Source: Massospora cicadina
Lineage: Eukaryota > Entomophthoromycota > Entomophthoromycetes > Entomophthorales > Entomophthoraceae
NCBI GenBank assembly: GCA_022478985.1
Contig: JAKSZP010008038.1
Location: 1-64,000, forward strand
Direction: 5' to 3'
DNA: 64,000 bases
This document shows positions 45,021 through 56,799 of the stretch, piece by piece. Made by a program: the position numbers and the translations under genes. Positions within the stretch are counted from its first letter, which is position 1. The number at the start of each line of letters is the position of its first letter. Below the pieces are notes generated by a model, which saw nothing but the letters and a program-made list of their open reading frames with translations, ran no database searches and had not been told where the DNA came from.

Positions 45021-45025
45021 TGTAC
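45021..45025. repeat. Gypsy-B target-site duplication, left copy (TGTAC)
   Basis: TGTAC before the left LTR recurs at 60593-60597 after the right LTR. Joining the flanks restores the reading ILAVLDTGALIDII of the Gypsy-C protease. Confidence 0.9.
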
Positions 45026-45877
45026 TGTCATGTGCACATGACATCATAGTGGGGACCAACCCTAAAGATAAGGCTGGGCGCTAGGAGGCCAAGAAGGTGA
45101 AGCTAAAGGCCCTCCCTGACCTGAGGCATACCCTAGACCAACGCTGGGTATGGGAAAAATATGCCCAGGTTGGTACTAGTGGGGTGCCAAATGCCCAGCC
45201 CCTCATATTGGCCCAGGCATTAAAACGGACGGTCTACCAAATTAACACGGATGGTTCCATTCAGTTTGTTGAGGAATGGGGTTTTGAAACCTGTTCCATT
45301 TACAAAACAATGCATTTGGGTCAAATCCAACTTCAATTGATCACTCAAGTGAAGTCAGTTTCAGCTTATTTTACTAATTTGGATGGTAGCGTTGCCCTAT
45401 TGGTGGGTCAGTGCTTGGGTCCACTGCAGCAAACCCTGTATTCCCCCATTGACGCTTAAATGTGTTTTCCCCACCCAACATTCCTTGTTGGTTGACTTCC
45501 CAAATAAACCTTTTCCCATTTTACGTTTTTACTTTTATGATATTCTGAACGCTCCTGTGCGCAAACCTCTTCAAGGAGGTCTCATGCTCTGTTAACCTTG
45601 CCATTGCAAATACATTGCAGCTATCCCCTTGTTAACCATTGGTTTGACCAGGTTCCTTCAACCTGGGTTGCTTACCCCTTTTTGTTTTGTGCTCTACATC
45701 ACTTTTGGTGGATTTGTTATTAGAAAACTCACACTTCTATGCCTAAGTTGTTATTACTCCAGCACCCTCTGCTGGGCTCTAGTTACTTTAGCACTAATGG
45801 CTAGTTCCCTGGCGTTGGCCTTATGCACTGTGCACTGCCACGCTAGGAACAGGAGAGTTATAGACACTCTCCTTACA
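45026..45877 (+). repeat. Gypsy-B 5' LTR
   Basis: About 852 bases, collinear with 59737-60592 but clearly more diverged than the LTR pairs of Gypsy-A or Gypsy-2. Confidence 0.92.
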
Positions 45878-45890
45878 TTAGTTGACCAAC
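45878..45890 (+). promoter_or_regulatory. Gypsy-B putative self-priming primer-binding site
   Basis: TTAGTTGACCAAC follows the LTR directly. It can pair over eleven positions, two of them G-T wobbles, with GTTGGTTGACTT at 45487-45498 inside the LTR. There is no tRNA-type TGG. Confidence 0.42.
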
Positions 45891-46595
45891 CCTTTGATAT
45901 AATTGCATAAACCTTTTCCATGTGGAACTTTTCTGAAGTGGAAACAGTGGGCCCCAGCTGTGGACTTCAGCTGTCATTAGCTGCACCGCTGTTTCCTCTT
46001 TTCCCAAAGGTTGGAGCAACTTGGCGTCATTATGGTTGCTTCTGGCTGGAAAGTATCCACCCTTCAAGCTTGTACCTGGTGGATACAGACGCTTCGAGGT
46101 CTGAAATTCATGATTCCCCAACTTTCTGCTGAAGTTATAATTTCAAATTTAATAAAAAAGTTTCCCTTCGCCTGCGCATTCAGCTGATGCTGTTGGAATT
46201 AGCGCAGATGGCCTGAGGGTGTTGGCTCTGGATAACATCGGGCATTCCATTGCTGGTCAAGAGATAGGGTCATTCACATCTAAAAACGCGTTTTAAAACA
46301 AAAACCTTGTCTCTACCTCTGAACCGTTTATTAGCTCATATGGCCTGGATGAGGACCCTATTCCTGTATATCAGATTACCTCTGAGAACCCAAGTTTGAC
46401 CCCTACCATGATCTGGGGCACTCAGGAAGTGGAAAAGAAACTTTGTTTTAGATATAATAATGTATATGCACCTGTAGAAGGCATGGTGAAGTATGTGGCC
46501 TCAGTATTAAGAGTGGCCAACTATCCCTCCCCCTTTTTTGATTCCAAAACAGAATCTGATGGCTTGCTTGAGTCAGAGGAAGAATTTTTGGTGAG
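45891..46595 (+). other. Gypsy-B leader with little or no gag
   Basis: About 0.7 kb between primer site and protease. Short open pieces are present, but none resembles the gags of Gypsy-1, Gypsy-2 or Gypsy-A. Gag may have been deleted or decayed. Confidence 0.45.
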
Positions 46596-46952
46596 GTGTT
46601 GTCATTGTCCACCATAAATAAAGACCATTCCAGGTATTTTCTACTGATTGCTACCCTCTCCTCCCCTTTAGGAAAACTCACCACTACTATTTTGGTGGAT
46701 ACTGGCGCCTCTGGAAACTTTATGGACCAGTACTTAGCTGACTACCTTGGACTGTGTTACTTTCCAGGTGATATGGTTAGGGGAGGGGCGTCCCAAGGTA
46801 TTCCCACTCTGAAGATCACTGGGACAGTGGACAATCAGGTTGGCATGTACCACTTGTCTGATCACTTCAGTGCGGTCAAAAACCTTCTGTTCCCTAGCAT
46901 TTTGGGTGTGGAGTGGTGGCAAAAGTTTGACGTTAGAACCAATCTGAAGTAG
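46596..46952 (+). pseudogene. Gypsy-B aspartic protease
   Basis: The frame is open and contains TTILVDTGASGNFMDQYLAD, with the DTGA active site, followed by FPSILGVEWWQKFDV, the usual distal protease block. The order and spacing are right. A stop follows at 46950 before the RT. It would process Gag-Pol. Confidence 0.85.
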
Positions 46953-46977
46953 AATACCCTGTCCCTCATCATTAAGA

Positions 46978-48106
46978 ATGGTTGCACATTTGTTGTGCCT
47001 TTGTCAGAAGAGAATTCCCAGGGCGAATTGCCCCACTGGCCCCATCGTCTCCCTTATCACCTTGCCTCATCATGGAAGCCCTCAGTGGAAATTCCTATAC
47101 CTTCTTGCTTGGAGGGTTTGGAATCCTCTTTTTATGCAGCACCTGCCAACGCACTCCCTGAGCACTCCAAGTTCAATTGTGACTTTAAGCTCATGGTGGA
47201 ACTGGTGTGTATATCTTCCCCCATTTACCCATTGAATGTCCAGGAGGAAGAGGCGTTGGATGTGTGAGTGAAGGAACAGTTAGCCAAAGGTGCGATTTTT
47301 CAGCGTACCTCCCCTGTATGCTCCCCCAAACTCTTTGTGGAGAAGTCTGATGGTACTTTATACCCGTGTGTGGACTATGGGAACCTTAACAATGTCACTG
47401 TACCAGACCTCCATCCCATCCCTTTGGATTCACAGATTGAACGCTATGTGGAGAAGGCAAAGTTCTTCTCCAAGCTGGATTGCCTCAATGCATCTAATCA
47501 GATTTGGATAAAGAAGGGCCAGGAGTGGTTAACCACCTTCCTCACCAGAAAAGGAATATTCCAGTTTCAGGTCATGCCCTTTGGGCTTAAGAATGTCCCT
47601 GCTATCTTTCAACGCCGCATTGATGCAGCGTTGGGGACCTGTTAGGGGTATACGCGGTTGCCTACATGGATGATATCCTGGTGTTTTCCCCTGATTAGGA
47701 GTCCCATGCAGTCCACCTTTGGTAAGTGGTGGAGCGGTTAAAGGCTTTTAGCCTTATGTTAAAAATAACAAAGTGTGATTTCTTCAAGCCCCAGGTCACA
47801 TTTCTGGGAAACGTCATGTTTGCCCAGGGACACATGATAACTTCAGACAAGGAGAAGGAGATTCATGAATGGCCTACCCCCACCTCAGTCAAGGAATTAA
47901 GGAGCTTTTTGGGGACATGTACTTTCCTCAAGAAGTTTACTCCCAATCTGTCTGAGGTGGTGGCTCCCTTATACAAGGCTAGCGGGGCCAAGGTGCTTCA
48001 GTGGTCCCCCATTTTGGAGGATGCTTTTCAAGCAGTGAAGTCACCCTGTTGTCCACGTCTGATTTTACCATGTCGACCCTTCAAAGGAGTTCATTGTGTC
48101 TACTGA
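46978..48106 (+). pseudogene. Gypsy-B reverse transcriptase (broken)
   Basis: RT blocks: SPVCSPKLFVEKSDGTLYPC, LNNVTVPDLHPIPL, FFSKLDCLNASNQ and FQVMPFGLKNVPAIFQRRID. After a shift near 47640 comes VAYMDDILVFSPD (about 47656-47695, intact YMDD). The thumb reads KITKCDFFKPQVTFLGNVMF and ELRSFLGTCTFLKKFTPNLS. Stops include TGA for Trp at 47265 and TAG for Gln at 47697. Confidence 0.88.
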
Positions 48107-48488
48107 TGCCTCCAACTTCGCCATAGTGGATGCCTTGTTACAAGTAGGAAAAGATGGGATAGAGCATCCAGTGGGATATTTTTCTAAAAAAATGTCTCTT
48201 CCAGAGTTGAATTATGCCATCTATGACAAGGAGTTACTAGCAGTGGTGGAGGCGCTGTCATATTGGCGTCACCACTTGCATGGCTCTACCCAACCATTCC
48301 ACGTACATACAGACCACCGTGCCTTGCTGTACTACTGTGCCCCTCATGTCCTAACCCCACGACAGACCCGTTGGCATGAGACCCATGCCCAATTTGCATT
48401 CACATATGATCTTACCAAGGGCAAGGATAATGGTTTGGCGGATGCTTTGAACCACAACCCTGATTTAGCACCTGATCCAAGGAGGTAG
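48096..48488 (+). pseudogene. Gypsy-B RNase H
   Basis: STDASNFAIVDALLQVGKDG, HPVGYFSKKMSLPELNYAIY, KELLAVVEALSYWRHHL and VHTDHRALLYYC form a full RNase H with its acidic residues, followed by a connection ending DNGLADALNHNPD. It would remove RNA from the cDNA hybrid. It is open over about 130 codons, shifted from the RT frame. Confidence 0.88.
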
Positions 48489-48719
48489 AAGTCCACAACA
48501 CACAGGTGATGATCCCTCCAGAGAAAATTTTGTCGCATCTTCCCTCTCCCTTAGCCAACGTGCCAGCGCTTGCACCTCTGGAAAATGTGGATGAATATAG
48601 TATATTCAGGAAGGTAGTCCTTTATCAGCCGCTAGCAGCTGAATATACTACATTACTTGCTAAGTGTGAGTTGAATCAAGAGGATTTCTCCAGGGGCTAT
48701 CACATAAAGGATGAGATGG
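48489..48719 (+). pseudogene. Gypsy-B connection/integrase start, interrupted by Gypsy-A
   Basis: The open reading ends in GYHIKDEM at the insertion point. After Gypsy-A it continues from 58330 as VWFQGRL, in frame. GATGG at 48715-48719 is the duplicated target. Confidence 0.85.
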
Positions 48720-49896
48720 TGTTGGGATTTTTGCCCATATTCCCAGCCTGCTAGATTACCTAGTATTGCTAAAGGAAAATTCCCAAAAATGAAGTGAATT
48801 GGAAATTGGTTGACCCAAATTTTGGAGGAACTACGTTCAGGGGATTTTAGGATATTTGTCTGGTCATATCCATTGGGGATCGATCTGGATGATTACCTAA
48901 TATCTCATTGGGTGTAGCGGCTGACGAAATAAGGGCACCTGATAGTGATTAACTATCAGGTGTACCAATTGGGCTCAGTTGGGTTTTATCACTGACTGAT
49001 TGTGAATTTTTAATGAGTTGTGAGGCGAGTGATGCCACCTGCAACTATCAAATCAATTGGTTGGTGAAGTGACCTGCCATAATGGGTAAAAAGTCTCATT
49101 ACCTAAGTAGGTCGCTAGCCAATTATGGTTGATTCACTTGGATCAAGAGGAAAATGTTAGGGACACTTCTGACTCTTTCCTTTTGAGGTCTCGAGGATGT
49201 CCAACGTCAAAATCCTATCCAGGATGGGGAAGACCATCGCTGCTGAGACGATGAAGGGCGATTCAATGGCAACAGCTGTCGTTTCATTGAAGAGGTGTCA
49301 ACTGAGGGTTAGATGGCTGAATCCCCTATAAATTCCCTAGGATTCACTCTAATATGAGATAGATAAAAAACATAGATAAAAAACATAGTTAAAAACACAT
49401 ATACACTTATACATTACTACTTTAGAACATTATTAGTTTTATTGTAGATTCAGTAATAGTTAGACTATCAGCATCTGGCGTGAAGATTCCATTTTAAGGA
49501 TATTATTGCAGAAGGCAATAATTGGTAGACTCTCAGAGAAGAGTAGAGATCTGAGCGGGGATCTAGAGATGAAGGGAACCATGGCTAAGGGATTGCTGCC
49601 AACTGTGTGTTGGGCTGAAGGAGACTGCCATCAGAGGATCTTAATGAAGATCAAGTGACCAAATTACAGGGAACAAATCCCTACAAGTATGATATCAAGT
49701 ACTAATTGGAAATAACAGCCAAAGCGTTGGGCCTGAAAATAATTCTAACTCTACTACAGATAATAGTCATTATAGTATTATCAGATTAAATATATATATT
49801 CTTACAATGCGAGGTGCATGAGGAAATTGAACCTGTGCAGTGAAAGATTACTAGGGTTGACCTCCAATAATCAACCCAACGGAGTAAATTTTTACA
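48720..49896 (+). repeat. Gypsy-A 5' LTR
   Basis: 1177 bases, collinear with 57142-58324 with scattered differences. It contains a repeated AGATAAAAAACAT block around 49355-49390. Confidence 0.94.
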
Positions 49897-49899
49897 AGT

Positions 49900-49914
49900 T
49901 GGTGCTCACTACAG
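49900..49914 (+). promoter_or_regulatory. Gypsy-A primer-binding site, tRNA type
   Basis: TGGTGCTCACTACAG lies four bases after the LTR and begins with TGG, as a site complementary to a tRNA 3' CCA end should. The tRNA is not identified. This contrasts with the TGG-less sites of the chromodomain elements. Confidence 0.6.
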
Positions 49915-49943
49915 GGGTAGTTGAGTAGAAGAATTTATCCAGA

Positions 49944-51213
49944 ATGTCGTACAAAGAAGAGATGCGCAAGTTGTGGACCAAGATTGCCACAGTGAACAAG
50001 AACGCCTTAAACTCTGCGGACCACTGGGAGTTTGCAGCCTTAGAAGAACGAGTTGCCAAGGTGGAGGAAGGAGTTGACAATGTAGCCAACTTTGGGAATG
50101 AGTTACTTGGCAAAATAAACTTGTTAAAGAGGAAAGAAGGAGACCTCATCTGAGAGGTCCTATTCCTAAAAACAGAATGTGAAGCGGATCGCGTTTGTTT
50201 AAGAAAATTCAGTGTGGACATTGAGAAGTTAATGAAAGAAATAGAGAAATTGAAAGCACACAGAAGTGCAAGTGAGTCTGACATGGCCAGTGATGCTGAA
50301 GAAGGAAGTCCTCAAATGATACTTGGGAAGACAAATACCCCAAGAAATATGCCGCCCACATTCAATGCTATTTCAGAGATGATGCCTGAAGTCACTCCAC
50401 AAGTGAGCCAAGTAGCCGAACTGAGAGAATTGGCCCAAAATGACTCAGAGGAATTCAGAGCAACCCCTAAATTGCCCACATTCCATCGGGATAATGCCCC
50501 AGAATTTTTCCAACTATTTGACATGACCATGAATGGATATGGGGATCGTCAGAAGGCGTTGATGGTCATGAACTGCTTGAACACAGATTGCCAGCATCTG
50601 GTGTTGCCCCATCTGGAGGGGGACAGCTGGTCTTATGCTGAGGCTAAAGTGGCAATAATGAAGGAATTTGGCAGTCCAACCCACATGTCAAAACATAAGC
50701 AAGACCTATGGGAATTCAATTCTGTAAAGACGAGTCTCTTGCAAGCTTTGCAAATTGATTCTACCAGGAATCGCAGATCCTGGCTGGAGCGAAGGTGTTA
50801 GATGACTTTGATGCAAGAATCGCCTTGAAAGTGGCCCTTTGGCCCTATCACAATTTGCATCAAATGATGTCTACTATATTCATGACTGAGATAACTACCT
50901 CACAAATGGTAGACAATTTGAAGATTTTGGGAGCAACGTTTAATGCTCCGAATAGAAGCTTCAAGTCAAATCTGGTCCAAAGTTTGAATCCCACAAAGGG
51001 AGATGAAGGAGCAAAGGAGACTTTTAACTGAACTGTGCCAGGGAATAAGCCTGAGGATTTCAAATGGTTAAACAAGAAAGAAAAGGTCTGCTTCCAGTGT
51101 GGTGGGAAAGGGCATTTCGCTGCACACTGCAAAAAGCCAAAGGATCAAGTTAATGTGTTCCAGGATAAAGAGACAGCAGTAGCCAAGGATTTGGGAAAAG
51201 GTCCCGCTGCCTA
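49944..51213 (+). pseudogene. Gypsy-A gag (few lesions)
   Basis: The N-terminal part is a coiled coil (FAALEERVAKVEEGVDNV, then DIEKLMKEIEKLKAHR). The capsid-like middle is open from 50214 (FHRDNAPEFFQLFDMTM, LMVMNCLNTDCQHLVLPHLE). The C-terminus has VCFQCGGKGHFAAHCKKPKD (about 51086-51145), a perfect CX2CX4HX4C knuckle. Interruptions are TGA at about 50151, a shift near 50750 and TGA at about 51029 where Trp or Arg is likely. Confidence 0.88.
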
Positions 51214-51373
51214 GACAAGGAACAGTATAGAGCGGTGGAGAAACCTGTTCCTCCCAATATTATGAATGAAGAAATAGATACTAGTGATCTGTTCGTGGAT
51301 GATGAGCAGGATCAAATATATCAAGTGGTCAACATGGACATAAACTCCATAACCAGAGCTGGGGTGAAGAAGA

Positions 51374-52075
51374 TTGACCCTGAGATATTTCAGGAGGTTG
51401 CCTGGCCATACGCCTGACAACTGTTGGAGAAGATTCAGACATGCCAAGAATCCTGATGAGTTAACCAATGTTTGCCTAGATGAGGCCAACCTGTTGATTC
51501 CCCTTGGCGCGATTAAGGAATTGTTTCCTAAATTATTGGCGCAGATCATTAATACCCTAGATTCAGCTAATAATGCCGCAATTCACTCAGTAAATACCCT
51601 ATTACAATACTCCAAGTGTATGTATATAGATATTCAGGTGAATCGAGTAAGGGTATGGGTGATAGTTGACAGCGGAACACCCATCAACATTGTCTCAACC
51701 AAGCTGGTGAAGAAGATGAAGATCTCTCCAGACTTGGAACACAAGAAGGAATATGGAACAGCTGGGCCAAACACCACCATTTCCTGTGGAGCGTATAGTG
51801 CGCTGCCACTACAATTTGGGTCATTGGTGGTATCCGCGCCAGTGATAGTTTTGGCGAACCAAAACTATGATATCCTGATCAGAATGGAGTTTCTGCAGAA
51901 ATATGGAGTTAAATGTAACTTTGAGGATAATATGTTGACCATCTTGGGTCAGACGTTACCATTGGTATATCAAAAGAATGGTGAAGTTACGTTGAACTGG
52001 AGAAATAAATTCATCAACTTGATATACAATGACAGCATTGTACCAATTCAGTACAAATTAGTTGGTAGGAAGTGA
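51374..52075 (+). pseudogene. Gypsy-A aspartic protease
   Basis: An open piece of 233 codons holds VRVWVIVDSGTPINIVSTKL, with active site DSG rather than DTG, and NYDILIRMEFLQKYGVKCNF as the distal block. It is homologous to the Gypsy-C protease split at 45020/60598. DSG is an accepted variant of the retropepsin site. Confidence 0.85.
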
Positions 52076-52345
52076 CGAGAGATGCCAGCCAAAATCCTAA
52101 ACTGGGGAATTCCTTTGTAGATCAAGAAGGAGAAAACCATACCAGCCAGATTTCAGATGATAGTCAACACAGGGTGACTCTAGAGATTCCAGAGTTGTTG
52201 TATGGAGAAGTCAGAAGCCTCTGGAAGAAGTCCAGAGTGGAGCCTTGGGTGGCTCCTGGGATAATTATGCCGGGCCATGGAGAAATATGAGTTCTCTTGG
52301 CAAATTTAAGCGAAAAACTGATGAAGATTAAGAGAAATCAAATCA

Positions 52346-53460
52346 TTGTTTATTCATTTAATCCCAATGGCAGAATTGAGACAATTCCATGATTTTGGGT
52401 CTCTCAAGAAAATGGGATTGCCAGCCAGAGCGGCTGAAAGCATCAACTTATTAGTTAATCAAGAGCAGCTCGCAGATCTTCCAGAAGGGCAGAAGGAGGA
52501 GGTGCTCAAATTATTTGAGAGATATTGGGAAGTATTCGCTCAGGATGATAACAATTTGGGATGCGTGCAAAGCTTAATTCACAAAGTTGACACCGGAGAA
52601 AATTTACTGATAAGAATGAGACCAATCCAAAGATTGAAAGCCACCAAAGCGGTAGTGGAAGATGAGATCAGCAAACTAGTAAAGCATGAGCTTCTAGTTC
52701 CATCATCAAGTCCCTGGGCAAGCCTAATTTTGATTGTAAAGAAGAAAGATGGATCAAACCGGGTAGTGATTGACTATCAGAGGCTGAATAAAATTATGAA
52801 TAAGGATTCATATCCCCTACCAAGGATCAACGATGCCCTGGAATGATTAGGAGAAGCGAAGTATTTCTCCGCGATGGACCTAGTCTTGGTATACTGGCAG
52901 ATCGACTTGCCAGCAGAAGACCAGGAAAAAAAATGTGCGATTATCACCGCACAGGGGTTATACCAGCCAACTAGGATGCCCCAGGGTCTTTTAAATGCAC
53001 CCACGACGTTCCAGAGGGCCATGAACGCGATATTAAGTGACCTGAAGTTATTGTGCATCCTGGTATACCTGGATGATATCAATGTGTTCAGTAGAACGTT
53101 TAATGATCACCTTCAGCACTTGGAGGAAGTGTTTAAGAGACTGTCTGCAGCTAACCTGAAGATCAAGCCACGGAAGTGCCACTTCTTCAAGAAGGAGCTT
53201 GAATACCTGGGATTTGTGATCAACGCAAATGGATTGCAGCCGCAACCCCAGAAGATAGCAGCTATTGAACAGATGGCTGTGCCAAAGAGTGTCTGAGACA
53301 TCTAAGTATTCCTTGAGATGGTTGGATACTATAGAAGATTTATTTGGGACTTTGCCCAAATAACCAAGCATTTATTTAATTTATTAAAGGATCCAAAAAG
53401 GACTCATATGGAATGAAGAGGCCCAGGACTCATTCAATGAATTACGACGGTACCTGATAA
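52346..53460 (+). pseudogene. Gypsy-A reverse transcriptase (broken by a few stops)
   Basis: RT blocks: SPWASLILIVKKKDGSNRVV, LNKIMNKDSYPLPRINDALE, then TGA, then AKYFSAMDLVLVYWQIDLP, TRMPQGLLNAPTTFQRAMNA and LVYLDDINVFSRTF (about 53059-53100, intact YLDD). The thumb reads LKIKPRKCHFFKKELEYLGF. At 53294-53307 TGA and TAA stand where Arg and Gln are expected before VFLEMVGYYRRFI. An otherwise standard gypsy RT. Confidence 0.88.
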
Positions 53461-53942
53461 ATTCACTGATTCTGAAATATCTGAATTTCGATTGGGAGTT
53501 TATCATTCAAACTGATGCTTTGTTGACAGCGATTGGCGCTGTACTGAGCCAAGTAGATGAACTTGGGGACGAACATCCGGTGGCATATGTGAGCTGGACA
53601 CTCTCTGCCGCGGAGAGGAATTACACCATAACTGAGCATGAATGCCTTGCAGTCATTTACGCCTGTAAACAGTTTTCAGTGTATGTCCATAGAACGCACT
53701 TTAAGGTGGTGATAGACCACTCTTTGTTGCGTTGGCTGCACAATCTGCGGGAACCTGAAGGACGACTGTCCCAATGGGCACTCAAGCTTCAGGCTTATGA
53801 TTATGAGATAGTCCACCAAGCAGGGGCTTCTCATCAGAGCGTGGATTGCTTATCATGGTTGCCAATGGTCCAGTTGGTATACCCGCAGGCAGATGAGCTA
53901 TTCCAGAGAATGGTTGAAGGAAGAATCAGGGATGAGCCTTGA
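53461..53942 (+). pseudogene. Gypsy-A RNase H and connection
   Basis: The TDA start is split by a frame change (FIIQ, TDALLTAIGAVLSQ). It then reads HPVAYVSWTLSAAERNYTIT, HECLAVIYACKQFSVYVH, VVIDHSLLRWLHNL and YDYEIVHQAGASHQSVDCLS, the standard RNase H and tether. It ends with TGA at 53940. Confidence 0.87.
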
Positions 53943-53989
53943 GAAATCCAAGGTGCACTTCAAAAAGTGATGGAAAAAACTGAGACTAT

Positions 53990-55120
53990 TGATGGACAAG
54001 TATTTAAGATGATCAACGGGAAGCAACTATTATTCCTGAAACTGTTGGAAAGAGTAGCAATAGTACAAGCAGCTCATAAGGTTGTTGGGCACAAGGCCTG
54101 AGAAAAAACTAACCATATTCGCCAGTATTATTACTGAGAATTGATTAACTACGATGTTGTGGACCATCTGACTTGTTTTATGGAATGCCAACTGCATAAA
54201 CCACACAAGAATACAACTGGATACCAACTAGTATGACCTGAATTTGCATGGCACATGGTGTCTATCGACATGATGGGACCATTGATGAGGAGTACAGGAG
54301 GAGTAAAATAAATCATAATAGCCATTTATCATCTGATGAGATGGGTCAAAACAAAAGCATTAACCCAAGTTGACGTTACCAGTACTGCAAGATTCATCCT
54401 GGATCAAGTAGTATACCAGCATGGGTGTCCACAATTTATACTGAGCAATAATGGGACCAACTTCACATCCCATGTGATTCCGAGGCTAAACAAAATAATG
54501 GGGATCCAGGGAGTCATGTCAGTACCATACTGGCCGAAGATGAATGGACTGGTAGAACAGGTTAATGGGACGCTGGCCATGATGCTGAGGAAGTTAGTCG
54601 CAGGGAGAACTTCCGCGTGGGGAACACACCTGAGTTCAATGATGTTCACCTACAACATCAGTCATCATATGGTGATGGGAAAGACGCTGTTTGGATTGCT
54701 TTATGGGAGGAAGGCCGCGTTATCACCGATATTATATTTGGTAGTAGAACCTACATTGGGGATGAGTACCAAACAATACCTGAACTAACTGACGAGTTTC
54801 TGATCAATATGCAATTTCAAGCATTCGATACTACCCTAAAGAAAAGGATATAAGCGAAATTGACGGATGATAAGAACTGACTGCCCTTAGAAGAATATCA
54901 AATAGGAGAATGAGTCGCCTATTGTGATACACATGGTTTTGGACAAAGAAACAAGTTGGATGCATTATGGTCAGGTCCGTTTGAAGTAATTGCCAAGATG
55001 GCGACTGATGCTTATTCCATCAAGAATCTTTTGGATGGAAGAGTAGTAAATCAAGTCCACTCTAAGTATTTAAAGCGGTGGATTGAAGAAAAAATAAAAA
55101 AAGAGTTCCTAAGGGACCGA
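53990..55120 (+). pseudogene. Gypsy-A integrase without chromodomain (second catalytic Asp changed to Asn)
   Basis: The zinc-binding part has AAHKVVGH and CFMECQLH (about 54070-54195), with TGA where Trp is expected in between. The core reads MVSIDMMGPL (first Asp, about 54270), ILSNNGTNF where ILSDNGTNF is expected (about 54440, Asp to Asn), and MNGLVEQVNGTL (Glu, about 54550). The GPY-type tail is LWSGPFEVIAKM and VHSKYLKRW (about 54965-55080). It ends without a chromodomain. Catalytically dead as read. Confidence 0.87.
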
Positions 55121-55372
55121 TGAACCATTAAGTTGGTCATGTCCTAATGATTAGGTCAAGTCCAAAAAAAGGACCTCTGAACCAATTTAGATGGTTGAGT
55201 CCATAAAAAGGACCGCTGAACCATAGAAAACTGGTAGGTTTAAGTGCCCAGGATCCAATTTGGGGGAAAAGATGGACCTCTGAACTGAAACAAGGTCAAG
55301 GCCCCATAGAGAAAAAGGAAATAAAATAAAAAATTGATAAAAGATATTGGAAAAAAGAGAGAGCTGATATAT

Positions 55373-56563
55373 TTATAAATTTTTATTTTTTACTGATTGT
55401 CCTCAGTGCGGGGATGATTCTGCCTATGTCACCTCTTGGGGAGGGAGGATGGATTGCGGTAGGAAGGAATAGCCCATCAAAATTGATATGTGATCAGACA
55501 CTTGCAAGGGCGAGTCCTACACAATACCATGTTTGTTGAGCTGATGCCAAGCCCTGAGAGAACGCGACTAGGGGAAGGGAAATGATTTATGTTGGAAGAT
55601 GCCAATCACGAAACCCTGGAGCGGGGAGGAAAACAGCAATAAAGGAAGAGGCAATCAGCGAATAACCTCAAGTAATCCTGATAAGGCACTGGCGCCAGAA
55701 GATTTGTCTTGAGTGCGTGCTGATGGGCCTCATCAAGAACATTGGACATGTGAGCCAGCAGCAAAGAAGGAATACTCAAGGGAGGTTGTCAAATAATGCC
55801 CCCAATTAGCGCCATCAATGGAAGATAGCGATGGGAAGCTCCAGAGAAGAGGTAGTCATGCAAAGAATGGATTGCATCCTGTAAATGATGACTATGGGCT
55901 TTGCGGAAGCTGAAGCTGAATGACCAATGAAAATCAGCTGAGGCTGGAAGCTTCATTGACCAACTTCAAAGAAATTGGCCAGCAAAGCGGAGAGCATAAA
56001 CAGCAGTATCCTGATCCAGAAGGTTTTCTAGATCTGAGGGATTCAGTGCTAATGATAATGCCTCAGTGACTCGCTTGAAGTTAAGCATAGGGGAGCTCAG
56101 AATGAATGCTGTTCCCAATTGAAAGCTCAGAAACCAGCGCCGCGGGTTGGTAAAATTGACTGAGTTGGAAGAGGAACTTGGGGAGCAAATCTGACCCAGC
56201 CAGGAACAAATGATCTAAAGCAGTCAGCATAACCTCCAGAGCATCAACAATGATGTTCAGAGCCTCAGTGAAAGGAGCTGAATCCAGAAGGGTTTCAAAG
56301 TTCAACTCAGGGATTGACTGTAAGGGAAGAGTCAGCTGAGAGTTATTCGAAATGATGGAACGCCTGGTTTCAGTGGGATTGGATACCATTTCTGGTAACT
56401 TGACAGAAGGACTAGCCCCTTATGCCAGACTAGGCGTATGAGTCCTGGAAGGACCATAGAAGAGATTCCACCGAGCATCCTGACTCATCTGCTGGAAGAG
56501 GCGGAGGTCCAAATCTGATAGACTGCTCGTAAGTTGCTGATAACGAGATTCTGAGTTTGACAT
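55373..56563 (-). pseudogene. Antisense protein-coding relic between integrase and 3' LTR of Gypsy-A
   Basis: The minus-strand ATG at 56563 (MSNSESRYQQLTSSLSDLDL) opens about 160 codons with one TAA. They include LPLQSIPELNFETLLDSAPF and LFLAGSDLLPKFLFQLSQFY. A slip near 56090 leads to LNFKRVTEALSLALNPSDLE, LLDQDTAVYALRFAGQFL, LHDYLFSGASHRYLPLMALI and LLLAHMSNVLDEAHQHALK. A further shift gives FVIGIFQHKSFPF and FLPQSILPPQEVT, closing near 55373. Composition and helical spacing look like a real leucine-rich soluble protein of roughly 380 residues. I recognise no family. It opposes the direction of gag-pol. Confidence 0.55.
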
Positions 56564-56799
56564 ATGAGCAGGACTAGAGGGGGGATGTCAGACTTATATA
56601 GAAGTTGACATTATGCACTCTTTATTCCATTAGGCTCCAATTTTGGGAGAATTTCATAAAATTAATGAGATAAGCTTTCCAAGGGAAGGATTAAGAATGA
56701 CTTACAGCCAAAAAGTTATGAGTGAAATATTGAAGGCGAACATAAATAAGTATTCTTAATCAAGCCATGAAACAAACATCGATGGCAAGAGTCTCCTGT
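56564..56799 (-). other. Spacer between the two antisense reading blocks of Gypsy-A
   Basis: AT-rich with no coding pattern on either strand. It could be an intron or untranslated spacer of an antisense transcript. Confidence 0.3.

Noticed and set aside
46448..46922. Antisense frames over the Gypsy-B protease
   Set aside because: The plus strand here has a clear protease; the opposite frames are shadows.
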